A DNA stretch of 27,169 nucleotides from Ectocarpus siliculosus. Taxonomy: Eukaryota; Sar; Phaeophyceae; Ectocarpales; Ectocarpaceae. The position numbers and the translations under genes are program-made. The notes beneath the pieces are model-generated. The model was given only the letters and a program-made list of their open reading frames with translations. It made no database searches and was not told the DNA's origin. Below are positions 18,338 to 27,169 of the stretch, one piece after another (within the stretch, counting starts at the first letter, position 1; each line of letters begins with the position of its first letter). The stretch covers positions 115,937 to 143,105 of the forward strand of contig FN648581.1 in assembly GCA_000310025.1 (NCBI GenBank), given 5' to 3'.

Positions 18338-18428
18338 ACAGAGGTCGTGGCGGGTTTATTATTGGGTGCAAATCCAAAGGGACGGGGCAAAAGGTTCATA
18401 CTACATCGGGTGGGTGTGCCCCCCTCAC

Positions 18429-18578
18429 CTCATCCGTGAGGTTGTCAAGCAACCTTCGCACTTTGGTCCTGATCTTCGCGACGTGCTTCTGCATCGTTTC
18501 CTCCTTCTTCTGCATTTGAGACTGCGACTGTGCTGCTGCAGCATGCTGGGGGTCAGCAGTAGTGCCCGTGCTGCTCAT
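18429..18578 (-). CDS. First exon of an unrecognised spliced gene
   Basis: ATG at 18578 starts exactly 50 codons ending at donor GAG|GTGAGG, phase 0. The N-terminus (MSSTGTTADPQHAAAAQSQS) is disordered and Gln/Ala-rich. It is followed by a basic, probably helical or coiled-coil stretch (KKEETMQKHVAKIRTKVRRL, LDNLTDE). Codon use is clearly coding. The next exon is uncertain: the CCCAG after the (CT)n tract opens DLSEDVGTAVDYDPT but needs a different phase. Whether this gene continues through all the minus-strand exons down to 11384 cannot be told from sequence alone. Confidence 0.65.
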
Positions 18579-18821
18579 AGCGCTGACGGTGCATATGCTC
18601 TTTGCACGTAAGGGGGACGGGAGCGCGGGAAGGGAGCGACACACTGGCTCTGTCGTGCGTGTCCACGTCAGCTCCAACCATTTTTTTCTCGAGAGCCCCC
18701 CCTCCCTATGGAAATTATGCACCTTCCGTGGGCCCCCTCCGCACTCCAATCTGCGCGCCCCCGATTTGTTCCTCCCTTGTTCCTCCGCACACACACATGA
18801 ATAACTACAAAATAATATGGA

Positions 18822-19200
18822 GATTGTCAAGGTCGTGTGTTGTTGCCGGCATTGCGATGACCTCGAGATTTTTTTCCCCTTGGCGAGGTGACTCCCAAGG
18901 TTGCCGCACGGCCGAGATTGCCAAGGTATCGTGTTGCCGGCATTGCGATGACCTTCGTATTTTTTACCCCTTGGCGATGTGACTCCCAAAGATGCCGCAC
19001 GGCCGAGATTGCCAAGGTAGCGTGTTGCTGGCATTGTGATGACCTTTAGATGTTCTACCCCTTGGCGTGGTGACTCCCAAGGTTGCCGCACGGCCGAGAT
19101 TGCCAAGGTATCGTGTCGCCGGCATTGCGATGACCTTGAGATTTTTTACCCCTTGCGAGGTGACTCCCAAGGTTGCCGCACGGCCGAGATTGTCAAGGTA
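18822..19200. repeat. Array B': ~91-bp minisatellite
   Basis: GATTGnCAAGG starts units at 18822, 18916, 19007, 19098 and 19188, periods 94, 91, 91 and 90. Each unit has CATTGCGATGACCT, ACCCCTTGGCGAGGTGACTC and CCAAGGTTGCCGCACGGCCG. CCTTGG/CCAAGG makes each unit partly self-complementary. It shares the GATTG-CAAGG start with array B at 7690-8150. Confidence 0.9.
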
Positions 19201-20602
19201 CAAAATTCAGGAAAATGAGGCACATCCACCTTGGCAAGGTGGGGGGCGGAGGGGTATTTTCTCCACAGGGGGGTTCGACCTCCACCTGTGCACACACACA
19301 CACACACACGAATGTGCGAAAGGGGCTTCCCGACCATGGGCTCAACTGCACATTTGGAGGCCGTCGAGGTGTTGTATTTTCACCTGGTCATGTGACGTGA
19401 CTGGGTCTAAGTTTTCGAAGAAGTTTCACTGGGTCATATGACGTCATTTGGGATCCGAGATTAGAAGAATTTGGTTACAGCAGCAATGATATTTTTGCAA
19501 GGGACACGGGTCACTGTGTTCCCCCTTGCTAATGGAAAATTAGGCAACTCGTTGCCGTTCTTATCCATCGTCCACTATTCTATTGTTGAGTGTTATCCAT
19601 TACTCTATTGTCGAGTGTCCCAGTTGTGATGTTTCAAGTTTTGTTTCCTCGGGATGTCCTACAAGAATTCATCCACACTGCGCGTCTTTTCTTGCAAGGA
19701 GTACCTAACAAAACTGTGAGCTCCATTCAAATATCCTCATGTCTCTAATAGCACATTCAAATCAATCGTCACATCCATCCTAATTGATACCACAGTGGCT
19801 ACCTGCGTTGATACCAACATCGTTGGTTATCTGTACTTTCTGTACTTTCTTCGACAATATACATCCTGTCATTTCGCTCTTAATCTACCCTTGCCCCTAT
19901 TCCCATCAGTAAAGAAGTGAAATCATTATTCACCCCCACACATATCTTTGCTGTGGACTGAATGCTGACGTTCTTAGCCACACGAGAGCGCACGCCCCCG
20001 ACTGCTTACCTCACGAGCCCAAGGATTCGCACACTGCTCTTCAGTGGCGCGCTGTGTGTGCATCGCGCGGTCGCGTGTGTGTGGTGATCGGCACACATCG
20101 GCACAGCGCACAGCAGCAGCAATCGCGCCGCTTATTAATCGCGCCGTTTGTTACTTCTTATCGGCACCGCAAGAGGAGACTGCACGCGGAAGCCTGACAC
20201 GCCGAAAACCCAACCGAACACGGAGTATGACTAACACACCGCCACCTTCGTTCACATGAGGCGCCGCCCTATTCCTTACACAACTCAACGCCATGCGCAA
20301 GGAGAGTCCGAACTGTCACAGCAAGGCGAGAACCGACAACGGCTGCTGCTGCACACACACACACACACCTGCACCAAGCCTTGAGTCTCCAGAGCCAAGC
20401 ACCCTTGGGTAACTGCGTCCGAGCCCGCTCGCAGACGTTATGTCACTCGTGGGGGGCTCTCTCGCCGCAGGGGTGGGTGTCTTGGCGTGCGTGTGCTGGC
20501 AGGGACTGTGCGCCCGTTGGTCTACACAAATAGGCGTTTGTCGAGGTTTGTCCGCTTTTTTTGGAGAAAACGGTTTTTGGAAAAAAAAACTCTGCCCGCG
20601 GC
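19201..20602. other. No supported gene; 22-bp motif and CA microsatellites
   Basis: It holds the partner of the 22-bp motif (19269-19290), directly followed by a CA run (19291-19308), and another CA run at 20350-20368. No open frame with splice context or protein-like composition was found. Confidence 0.5.
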
Positions 20603-21427
20603 TTAAGCACCGATGGCAATCGTAACGGCAAACATGACGAGGGGAACGATGCAAATTGAAATGAAAAGGTCGGATGCCGACCTATGGCTCTCTCGGAATG
20701 AAGGGAAGGGATTCCCACAATTTCCAACAAGTAATGCACAAGTATCGAGGAGGCCGACGACGACGACTCACCCAGTTGCGACACGCAAAGAAGGATAGGG
20801 GAAGGAAACGCAAGGGGGGAAAAGTAGGACTTGAACGCTCCTCTATATAACACACGTACTCACCAATGCAAGACGGGGTGAAATACCCATCGTGAAAGTC
20901 AAAGCGCAGGTCATAACTACATCTGACTCAAGCGCAGAAAAAGTGACACGGAGTCTCATGAGGAAGAAGTTTGAAGGTCGGTCGAGAAGGTTTGAAAACA
21001 CAAACGCCCAAGCGACGATGGAAATTGCAACGGCAAGACTCGACAAGGAGAAGAATGCATAAAAAACATGTAAAGGCCGGATGCCGACGTATGGCTCTTT
21101 CGGAATAAAGGGACTCCCTTTATCTGCAACAGGTAATCCACAAGTATCGAGGAGTCCGACGCCGATGAAACGGCACACATGTAGTACGTAATGAAAGATA
21201 GAGAAAGGCAGCGAAGGGGGGAAACAAGTCGGACTTGAACCCAATCCTTCTTGATAACGCAGGTCCGCAGAAATGCAAGACGGGGTGATAAAAGACCCAT
21301 CGTGGAAGCGAAAGAAAAGGTAATAACCGCATATTACTCATGTGCGGAAAAGGACACACGGAGACTTATCAACGAAAATTTTGAAAGCCGGACAAGATGG
21401 TTGAATACACCACGACGCAAGTGACGA
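20603..21427 (-). repeat. Repeat A, inverted copy (two units)
   Basis: Read on the minus strand, this matches 5505-6294 with high similarity over its length, including the CGTCGTGGTGTATTCAACCA start and the GTTACGATT-CCATCGGTGCT end. A 25-30-base segment near 21060-21085 is extra compared with the left copy. It lies about 310 bases downstream of the RPA-like stop codon, in the same sense as that gene. Confidence 0.9.
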
Positions 21428-21740
21428 TTGAGGTCTCAACCGCAAAAGTGCAAAAGACGGAAAGAGGGAAAGAGGCCAAAAAACAATTCCCCCCGTGGAT
21501 TGTGACCGGTAGGTCAAAACGATAGAGACAGAATGGTAGAAAATAGTGCCGGCAAACGGAAGACATACAACCAGGTCCCGAGATCCCCGACCAAGACGTT
21601 GTTGAGAAAATGGGGAATGGTGCATACAAGAGCGCATAATGGAATGCAGGCTATGTACCTCTCGCAAGGCATTTGGTGTAACCCCCAAGCACGAAAACGC
21701 ACACCGCGGCCGGTGGAAGGGGAAAGTCAGGGTCGCAGAT

Positions 21741-22214
21741 TCAGTTGTCGTCTCCGCCGCTGTCGTTGCTGTCGTCGCTGTTGTCGCTGTCGTCGTCGTC
21801 GTCGATGTTGTCGCTGCTGACAAGGGCATCGTCGTTGCTGGCGTCGAAACTGCTACTGTCATCACTCGCGGTGTCGTCGTCGACAGGCAGGCGACGACGA
21901 CGCTTCGGGGATCGCCCGGAAGACGAGGGGGAAGAGGCATTGGTGTTGGGGGTGGTCGGTCCGGACGAAGAAGAACCCGACAGGTCAATGGTGTCGGACG
22001 CAGCCGGCTGAAGCTGTTGTGCACGTGTGACGATGTCCATGTTGTCCGTAAGGACGACCACATGGTACCCGCACCTGGTCTGGTTAGACCACCGTTTCTT
22101 TTCAACGGCGGCAAGAAACGTAGTGTCAAGTATATACGAAGCTCTGGTCTTCTGGTAGTCAGCGTCGAAACCGACGAACGTGTCTCCGTCACACATGAGT
22201 ACTTCTTCAAGCAC
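21741..22214 (-). CDS. RPA large-subunit-like gene, last exon
   Basis: An excellent acceptor (TTCCTTCCCTTCTTTGCTC...CACTGCAG) opens 157 codons to TGA with a strong RNY pattern. LMCDGDTFVGFDADYQKTRA, SYILDTTFLAAVEKKRW and GYHVVVLTDNM resemble the end of the C-terminal OB fold (DBD-C) of RPA70, usually 'ILGxxAxxLxxL...F...FRVRV'. Then come a Ser/Thr/Pro linker, a nuclear-localisation-like RSPKRRRRLP and a tail of Asp/Ser repeats encoded by GAC/AGC codons. Cellular RPA70 has no such tail, but Helitron-borne RPAs vary. RPA binds single-stranded DNA in replication and repair. Confidence 0.6.
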   Translation of the reverse strand: MLEEVLMCDGDTFVGFDADYQKTRASYILDTTFLAAVEKKRWSNQTRCGYHVVVLTDNMDIVTRAQQLQPAASDTIDLSGSSSSGPTTPNTNASSPSSSGRSPKRRRRLPVDDDTASDDSSSFDASNDDALVSSDNIDDDDDSDNSDDSNDSGGDDN

Positions 22215-22263
22215 CTGCAGTGGCGATTGAGCAAAGAAGGGAAGGAACAATACGGTAAGGTTG

Positions 22264-22407
22264 ATTTTCAAATATCGCTGTGGCGAAAGTCAAGGCGGAG
22301 GGATGGGACCCGGATGGCACGATGCACACGAAGCAGATTATGTGCGGATCGTTTGGTGGGAGAGAAAAAAAGGGTATGGTAAGAGATGCGGTATGTAGGC
22401 CCGCCAC
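22264..22407 (-). CDS. RPA-like gene, possible upstream part of the DBD-C fold
   Basis: One minus frame reads FVCIVPSGSHPSALTFATAI then FENQPY. This resembles the RPA DBD-C stretch 'D.TG...vT.F.E.aE.iLg', and a 49-base intron with acceptor TGCTTGAAG would join it in phase to VLMCDGD. Just upstream, in another frame, GFWMCGGPTYRISYH resembles the end of the DBD-C zinc ribbon. A competing + strand intron signal overlaps this stretch, so the call is weak. Confidence 0.3.
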
Positions 22408-22704
22408 ACATCCAGAAACCGAAATACGTGAAGTGGGAAAAATAGAAGACCCTGTCGCTATTTTTGCAGGCAGGCTTCTTCAACGACTTGAGGACCACTT
22501 GGCTGTATGTGGACCTACGAGACTCCAATCGACACCCAAGGACCGGTAGGAGTGTGTGGAAATTGTCCATACCGCACCAGTCGTCACTCCCACCACTCCA
22601 ACTTATTGCAGTACAACAGTGGTACGATGCGGAGGATGTTCCGAGGAGTCCTGCACTTCGCGCGGCAACCACAAAATGGCAAGAACGTGGAGAAAAGAAC
22701 TCAC

Positions 22705-23121
22705 CGGGGTACCGATAGACATCGCAGAAGTAATGAGAACGCCGTCGGGGGCGTGCGGTCCAACGTCCTCCGCGCCGTGGACAGGAACGACGGTAAACAA
22801 CGTGGGCACCACGTCATAATCGTGGTGGGTGTGGGGGTTGAGCCTGCTGTTGCAAGTGAAGGGCACGCCCAACCCAAGGTTGCATGTCGAATTACACGGC
22901 GGAGTGCCGTGCCCGCATTTCATGCGGATGACAGGGCCTGTGTTTGTGAACCTCAGTAGTACCGGGTAAACGCCCGCGAGTGTCTGTTGGGCGGAAACGA
23001 CGTTGAAGGATAAGACCTTGTTCCCCGTAAGGACGGATTTATAAACAGTGGTCGGCGGAAGGTTCGGGCCGGAGTTGGTCGGGGCGAGGACCGCCAAGAG
23101 CTGGTCCCTGCGGTCGTTGTT
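22705..23121 (-). CDS. RPA-like gene, exon spanning end of DBD-A and start of DBD-B
   Basis: Exactly 139 codons lie between acceptor ATGTGCCTCTTGCAG and donor CCG|GTGAGT, phase 0 at both ends. NNDRRDQLLAVL and TTVYKSVLTGNKVLSFNVV match RPA DBD-A ('FND.aD.l..lL..g.VY.is.g.v...N'). LFTVVPVHGAEDVGPHAPDG then VLITSAMSIG matches the DBD-B start ('F.F..I.dl......vDviG...svg'). The next exon (from 22650, DSSEHPPHRTTVVLQ) resembles the 'kR.i.L.D' strand but soon meets TAA, so either a donor at GTACTG or damage follows. I am fairly confident of coding and moderately confident of the family. Confidence 0.6.
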
Positions 23122-23130
23122 CTGCAAGAG

Positions 23131-23310
23131 GCACATTGGAGATGGGGCAGTTGTACGGTCGGAAGGGGAAGGAGGGATAACGTTGGCATGTGTTAGTGGG
23201 AGAAAGGATGGGTACGAGAGGCACGTAGGAGATGGGGCAGTTGTACGGTCGGAAGGGGAAGGAGGGAAAACGTTGGCATGTGTGAGCGGGAGAAAGGATA
23301 GGTACACTGT
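23131..23310. repeat. 90-bp tandem duplication inside an intron of the RPA-like gene
   Basis: GCAC-T-GGAGATGGGGCAGTTG...GAGAAAGGATnGGTAC occurs at 23131 and 23221, two nearly identical copies with a 90-base period. It starts 10 bases beyond the acceptor of the 22705-23121 exon. Since 90 is a multiple of three, it keeps the overlapping minus frame open. This explains the spuriously long 408-codon ORF here. Confidence 0.9.
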
Positions 23311-24537
23311 AAGCATGTACGGCGTCCGCGTGTATGGAGATGAGGAGGTCAAGACGGGTATGAACGCAGGTGATGGTATATTGGACGTTGGCGGACAGGA
23401 TGAGAGTCGAAGGGGGTGGATAAACGAACCATTGAAAGGTCGAGGACCGGGCATACATGAAAACGGGAGGAGAGACAGGTGGAGCGGTTGGGCGGATGGA
23501 AATTTGATGAATAGCAAAGGTAAATGGCCGAGTTGTGGAGTGGAGCAAGTACGCCGGCCAGTATGGGACATGTGCGGGTGATCATAATTGAAAAGGGTTG
23601 TGTGTGGAGGTTCGGCCGTGAGAAACGGTGCATGGAAGAGGAATGTTCGGCCCGTTGGGAAGGATGGCGTAGGTATATTTCGGTGTGAACGTTTGCCAAG
23701 GTGATTGACGAGGAGCGGTGATGGTGTGGACCGAATGTACAGCCGACGCCGTTTGAAAGTGACACGTCGTTCCGATTTTGTTTGGTGCTTCAACGCTGGG
23801 GGTTTGTTGAAGGCGTCTAGGGACAGCATGGTACGATCCCCGAGGTAAATGGAGGCGTGCCATGCGTTGAAATATGCACCTTGACAAGCACAATAACTGC
23901 ATCTGAAGAATGGCCGGCAAGAGTCGTGGAAGTTCAGGAATTTGTCCCCATGCTTATTTCACTCAGTAGTTTACGTCGATCAAACATGTAACGGTTAATG
24001 AAATAAAAATTATGAACGGCCGGTCGACGGTGGTACGCTATGAAATTCGGCTCCCCTGTGCGGTATTCCAGGAGTGCACATCAATACTACTACTTTCTCA
24101 ACAAGAAATCGCGGATGATGGCTTTCATCTCCGCTCGCCCCTCAAAGTGCGTTCCACGCGAGGTTCGTAAGTGAACGAATTCACAACTACCTCTCGGGAG
24201 AGAGTGGTACAGAACGGGCCGGCATTCAGGAAATGCAAGGACGGGTCAGGTTCAATCTCTGATTTCGGCCTAGTCCCCCCTTCTTTAGCATAATATTTAA
24301 AGAATGGTTTTTACTTCTTTTCTGGGGACCCGTGGAGTATAAATGGTACCCCCCACCATAAATTACATCCATTGGGCACGACGTCCCCGGAAAATGTTGT
24401 GTATACGACAACGCGGAGAGTTTCCTTGACCGGAGTGCCTTCAAAGCGGAGTTGGCTGTAATCGAAGCATGTAGGGCGAACGCACTATGGACAGGATTGT
24501 ATCTGCGAAATGACGGAAAAGAAGGCAAGAAGCTTAC

Positions 24538-24640
24538 CGGTTTTTTGGGGGGCTTCTTCTTGCTGTTGCTGCCTTTGGTGGCTGTAGCACGTGAACCACC
24601 CGCTGGGGAAGTCGTGTTGGGGCTATCGAAACGCACCTGA
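24538..24640 (-). CDS. RPA-like gene, Ser/Thr/Lys linker exon (candidate)
   Basis: Acceptor CTTAACCTCAG and donor CCG|GTAAGC bound VRFDSPNTTSPAGGSRATAT followed by KGSNSKKKPPKKP. It is a disordered, basic linker. The stretch also reads well on the + strand (CVYDNAESFLDRSAFKAELA), so the strand is not certain. Confidence 0.35.
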
Positions 24641-25250
24641 GGTTAAGTCGAGAGACGGGGGCAAACAAAAGTTGACAGCAAAGGAGGGGACATGTTTCGA
24701 ATTGCCGTGACGAGCACCGTGCACCGTGCGCATACGATACCCACTCGGTGGGTGTGAGGTGATCCGGTCGGGTGGACGGTTAGATTAGAAGAAGGCAGAG
24801 TGAGTAGAGTACAAAGGTTAATATTTTGCAGGGTCTGAACACATGTCGTGTTGGGAGTAAGAACGAATATGTGATGATAATGTGGTTGGGGGGGAAATTC
24901 AAATGGGAGATTTGACGTCCCATTATATTGGTGAAGTGGATTTGATGATCAATGGCATGCGAAGGCAAGTCAGGTCCACCGACGGGTTGGAGGAGCACGA
25001 AGGTAGTGACCTCTTTGTTGTGAGTTGTTCTTCCCGACATGGTACATGATCTGCTTTGTTAGGTGTGGGGTGTATTGTGGACGTACCGGGGCCATGCAGT
25101 CGACCAACAGGGATACCGAGAAAAAAACGTGCTCCGTACGTAGCAAGAAAGGGCAACCGGAGAGCATGGCACTCGTGGTGGCGAAATAGCACGGGAGTAG
25201 ATGGCGAGGCAGTGGCAGTAATGACGCGGGGCACGACCGGGAACTCACGT

Positions 25251-25331
25251 TTCTGTTGTTCTCTGTCGCGCTCCGTTTCACTTTCGTCGAAGGCGTGGAA
25301 GTCTGTGAAGGTTGGTCCACGGATGCATTCT
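25251..25331 (-). CDS. RPA-like gene, charged internal exon (candidate)
   Basis: The minus strand carries a strong donor (AAAC|GTGAGT) preceded by a stretch that reads GPTFTDFHAFDESETERDRE or, in another frame, QPSQTSTPSTKVKRSATENN. The donor argues for an exon. Acceptor and frame are undecided, so boundaries are approximate. Confidence 0.3.
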
Positions 25332-25698
25332 GTCGATGTGGAGGAATGAACGGGCATTTGTGGAAGGTTCGGCAATAGTAGTGAATGCAGGGCCCGGTCA
25401 TATTGCAGTTGCGTCAAGCGTAACGAACGATGGAAAGCGGGAAGTGAGGGTTATTCCAAGAACGGTGTCATTCTGCACGTGTCATAGTGGGTAGGGGGAT
25501 ATGCGTGCACGCAGGCGTCGATGCAGGAGGAAGGGAAACGCGTTGGACCATATATTGCTGACGAGGACAATAATTCGATGTAAGGCAACAACGTACGCAT
25601 GGGCGGAGGTAGTGGGTATGATACGAATAACCCGAAAACAGGATAACAACTTTACAAAGAAATGACGATTGAATGTTGGGACCGGAAGGTTGGGGTCC

Positions 25699-25833
25699 GT
25701 TGTTCGTGCAGTACGAAATATTTTACCGGTGGTCGGTGTCGATTGAAGTCAATTAGGGCGACATGCAGTCGATGGGTATCGAAAGCTATACCACCACCAA
25801 TGGGGCAGGGATTGGGGCGGCAGGTGATGCGTT
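25699..25833 (-). CDS. RPA-like gene, internal exon (candidate)
   Basis: A minus frame reads LERITCRPNPCPIGGGIAFD then THRLHVALIDFNRHRPP, ending at donor CCG|GTAAAA. LHVALIDFN resembles an OB-fold strand, but the acceptor (GTCGTGGAG) is weak and the phase does not match the 25939 exon. Boundaries are approximate. Confidence 0.35.
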
Positions 25834-25938
25834 CTAACTCCACGACAAATTTATAGGCAACGCATGTATGCAGATAAATAGTAGTTCGCGATGCTTAGTT
25901 TTGGTATCTTTGTCCTCGGCGATTGTTCATGTCGTCAC

Positions 25939-26025
25939 TTTTCGGTTTGCGAAGATGTCGATGTCTTCATTCCGTACCCATGTACCGCCTGTTGTTGCCA
26001 CCCCTAACGTGTCGTCTTTGTTTTT
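25939..26025 (-). CDS. RPA-like gene, internal exon (candidate)
   Basis: Acceptor TTATTTCCTTACAG. Joined to the exon at 26183-26223 it reads TQTIPLIFDLRQENKDDTLG, VATTGGTWVRNEDIDIFANR, keeping phase across a 157-base intron. The donor after CGAAAA (GTGACG) is weak. The sequence is protein-like, but I cannot assign it to a named RPA subdomain. Confidence 0.45.
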
Positions 26026-26182
26026 CTGTAAGGAAATAATTGCCGGTGGGGAGTCCACGCGCACATTTTCCTGTGTGGAACTTACAACATTATGTGCGGT
26101 GCAGGTATAGCAGGGTGTGATGTAGGGAATACAGATAGTCCAACCACAATAGCAATACCGAGCAGGAGCTATTGTCGTTTAC

Positions 26183-26223
26183 CTTGCCGTAGATCAAAAA
26201 TCAATGGTATTGTTTGTGTTTTG
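26183..26223 (-). CDS. RPA-like gene, short internal exon (candidate)
   Basis: A 41-base exon between acceptor TCATCCTTACAG and donor CAAG|GTAAAC, open in one frame only: KTQTIPLIFDLRQ. It joins in phase to 26025 but not to the 26310-26450 candidate upstream. An exon is therefore missing or that candidate is wrong. Confidence 0.45.
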
Positions 26224-26309
26224 CTGTAAGGATGACAGGGCGATGGTTCACATGGCAGTATGTCTAGAGTCAGGGATGAAAAACGCGACCGTGTCATAGA
26301 ATGTCATAC

Positions 26310-26450
26310 CCGTTGGAGGTTCGGTGTTGTGTCGCACGGGAAGCACAGAACGCGCACATGGATTAGAGCTAGCAATGTTCGGTTGGAGACGGGGGCCGAG
26401 AAATGTCGTTGTGGTCGAAGTTCCTGGACGCGCCATGGGCAAGGTTGAGG
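26310..26450 (-). CDS. RPA-like gene, possible exon 3
   Basis: Acceptor TTTTTCCAACAG and donor CGG|GTATGA enclose exactly 47 codons, phase-compatible with exon 2: PQPCPWRVQELRPQRHFSAP and so on. Another frame (MARPGTSTTTTFLGPRLQPN) better continues the Thr-rich style of exon 2 but needs a different upstream donor. Confidence 0.35.
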
Positions 26451-26575
26451 CTGTTGGAAAAACGGAGGACTACGCACGCATGCGCGCGACAAAGAAAATA
26501 CTTAGAAAAAAAACGAATCTTGCGGAACGCCGTAAGTTGCTTTGTGGACGGTATCTACGTGCTAAACGTACTCAC

Positions 26576-26665
26576 GTGGGGATGGCGGACCTTGCCCTTC
26601 CCGTTCCTGGGGGAGGTTGTAGTTTTGGTTGGAGTCGCTCCCGTGCTGGCGGTGGCGAAGGCGGC
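26576..26665 (-). CDS. RPA-like gene, exon 2
   Basis: Acceptor CGTCCTGTTTAG and donor CAC|GTGAGT bound exactly 30 codons in phase 0: AAFATASTGATPTKTTTSPR, NGKGKVRHPH. It is a low-complexity, Thr/Lys-rich, probably disordered N-terminal extension. It joins perfectly in phase to exon 1. Confidence 0.6.
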
Positions 26666-26987
26666 CTAAACAGGACGTCGAGGCGTGAACGAAGAAGGGA
26701 AGGAGGGACGGACACAGGATGAGAAATCTTCGGCTTTGAGTAAGGGTGTGCAAAGTAGACAAATTCGTTTGAAGAGGTTTTCACAAAATCTATCAGCGGT
26801 GTCGAAGACGATAGGGAAGGTGGGTGTAGAAGGTATGGAGGTGGTAACGTATGAGTCGTGTTCGGGCCGTGTCTTGGGGGAAGGCGTGATCATGGGCTTC
26901 TACGTGGTCGCGTGAAGGCAAGCCGCACGAATGGGTCGGCGGGCGCTGGTATTGTGTAAAAACGTTGCGAGGAAACGGCAAGAGTAC

Positions 26988-27035
26988 CTTTGCTTTGGCG
27001 CTGGGAGTGCGCTTGCCACGCGTCGTAGGAGCCAT
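26988..27035 (-). CDS. RPA-like gene, exon 1 with start codon
   Basis: ATG at 27035 in a favourable context (GACATGGCT) encodes MAPTTRGKRTPSAKAK, exactly 16 codons, before donor AAG|GTACTC. A short basic N-terminus like this is typical of a DNA-binding nuclear protein. That it belongs to the same transcript as the exons ending at 21741 is inferred from strand, continuity and absence of another clear end in between. Two adjacent genes remain possible. Confidence 0.55.
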
Positions 27036-27169
27036 GTCGATGTCGTGGACGGGTGTGGGGGAGCTTGTGGGAGTGTCGGGGAGGGTTGTGGGAGGGACGT
27101 CGGGAAGAATGTCGCTGTGTCGTTGTGGGGAGGTGGGTCGGGGGGAGCGGAGGCAGGAGTGGACGGATT

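Noticed and set aside
18055-18399. Minus-strand ORFs of Leu/Ser/Phe repeats
   Set aside because: They are a translation of the (CT)n microsatellite.
18822-19200. CRISPR-like regular repeats
   Set aside because: The 91-bp units are near-identical throughout with no unique spacers, and the window is eukaryotic.
21639-22382. A 247-codon + strand ORF rich in Val/Ala
   Set aside because: The Val-rich part is the antisense of the Asp/Ser tail codons. The minus strand has the RNY pattern, basic patch and splice acceptor.
22603-23829. A 408-codon minus-strand ORF as a single gene
   Set aside because: Only 22705-23121 is exon-like. The rest is intron with a 90-bp duplication whose length is a multiple of three, which keeps the frame open by accident.
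24452-24640. + strand ORF with a hydrophobic GGFFLLLLPLVAVA stretch as a membrane protein
   Set aside because: The hydrophobic part is the antisense of a Lys/Ser-rich frame with good minus-strand splice sites, and no + strand acceptor precedes the frame. The strand is not fully settled.

Overview
The window is eukaryotic nuclear DNA. Coding signal is broken into short open segments bounded by GT...AG splice sites (GTGAGT, GTAAGT, pyrimidine tract plus CAG). There are no bacterial operons or ribosome binding sites. Microsatellites, minisatellites and a 426-base assembly gap fit a repeat-rich accessory region. GC near 50%, CAG runs, short GT-AG introns and an intron-bearing Helitron suggest an alga or other protist, perhaps a stramenopile. 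That placement is only a guess.

Layout. (1) 1-1578: no supported gene. (2) 1579-5386, + strand: the N-terminal and HUH-nuclease part of a Helitron Rep/helicase, split into at least nine exons. It keeps the HxH metal motif and both candidate catalytic tyrosines, but carries frameshifts and no helicase. (3) 5505-6900: tandem ~400-bp repeats (repeat A), then at 7244-7291 a GC-rich hairpin plus CTAG resembling a Helitron 3' end. (4) 7371-8150: a small exon-like segment, then an array of GATTGGCAAGG units (array B). (5) 8150-11300: mostly unexplained; one possible + strand ORF (9612-10193) and small duplications. (6) 11384-18578, - strand: exon-like segments of one or more spliced genes whose family I do not recognise. 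They begin with a clean first exon at 18578, and two exon joins are phase-consistent. The assembly gap (13630-14055) lies inside this span. (7) 18822-19200: a ~91-bp minisatellite (array B'). 19200-20600 has no supported gene. (8) 20603-21427: repeat A again, inverted. (9) 21741-27035, - strand: a spliced gene resembling the large subunit of replication protein A (RPA, single-strand DNA binding), ending in a nuclear-localisation-like basic patch and an acidic tail.

The most striking pattern is a mirrored layout. On the + strand the order is Helitron Rep, repeat A, a 22-bp motif, then a GATTG-CAAGG array. On the - strand, read inward from the right edge, it is RPA-like gene, repeat A in the same relative orientation, the same 22-bp motif, then a related array. 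The start of repeat A and the motif are 2.07 kb apart on the left and 2.14 kb apart on the right. Because some Helitrons carry both Rep/Hel and RPA genes, the two arms may be deletion derivatives of one large Helitron family in opposite orientations around a ~10.6-kb centre. The repeats are seen directly; the common-element explanation is inference.

Limits: exon boundaries come from reading splice consensus and reading phase by eye. Several joins do not match in phase, so the - strand models are partial. No similarity search was possible.
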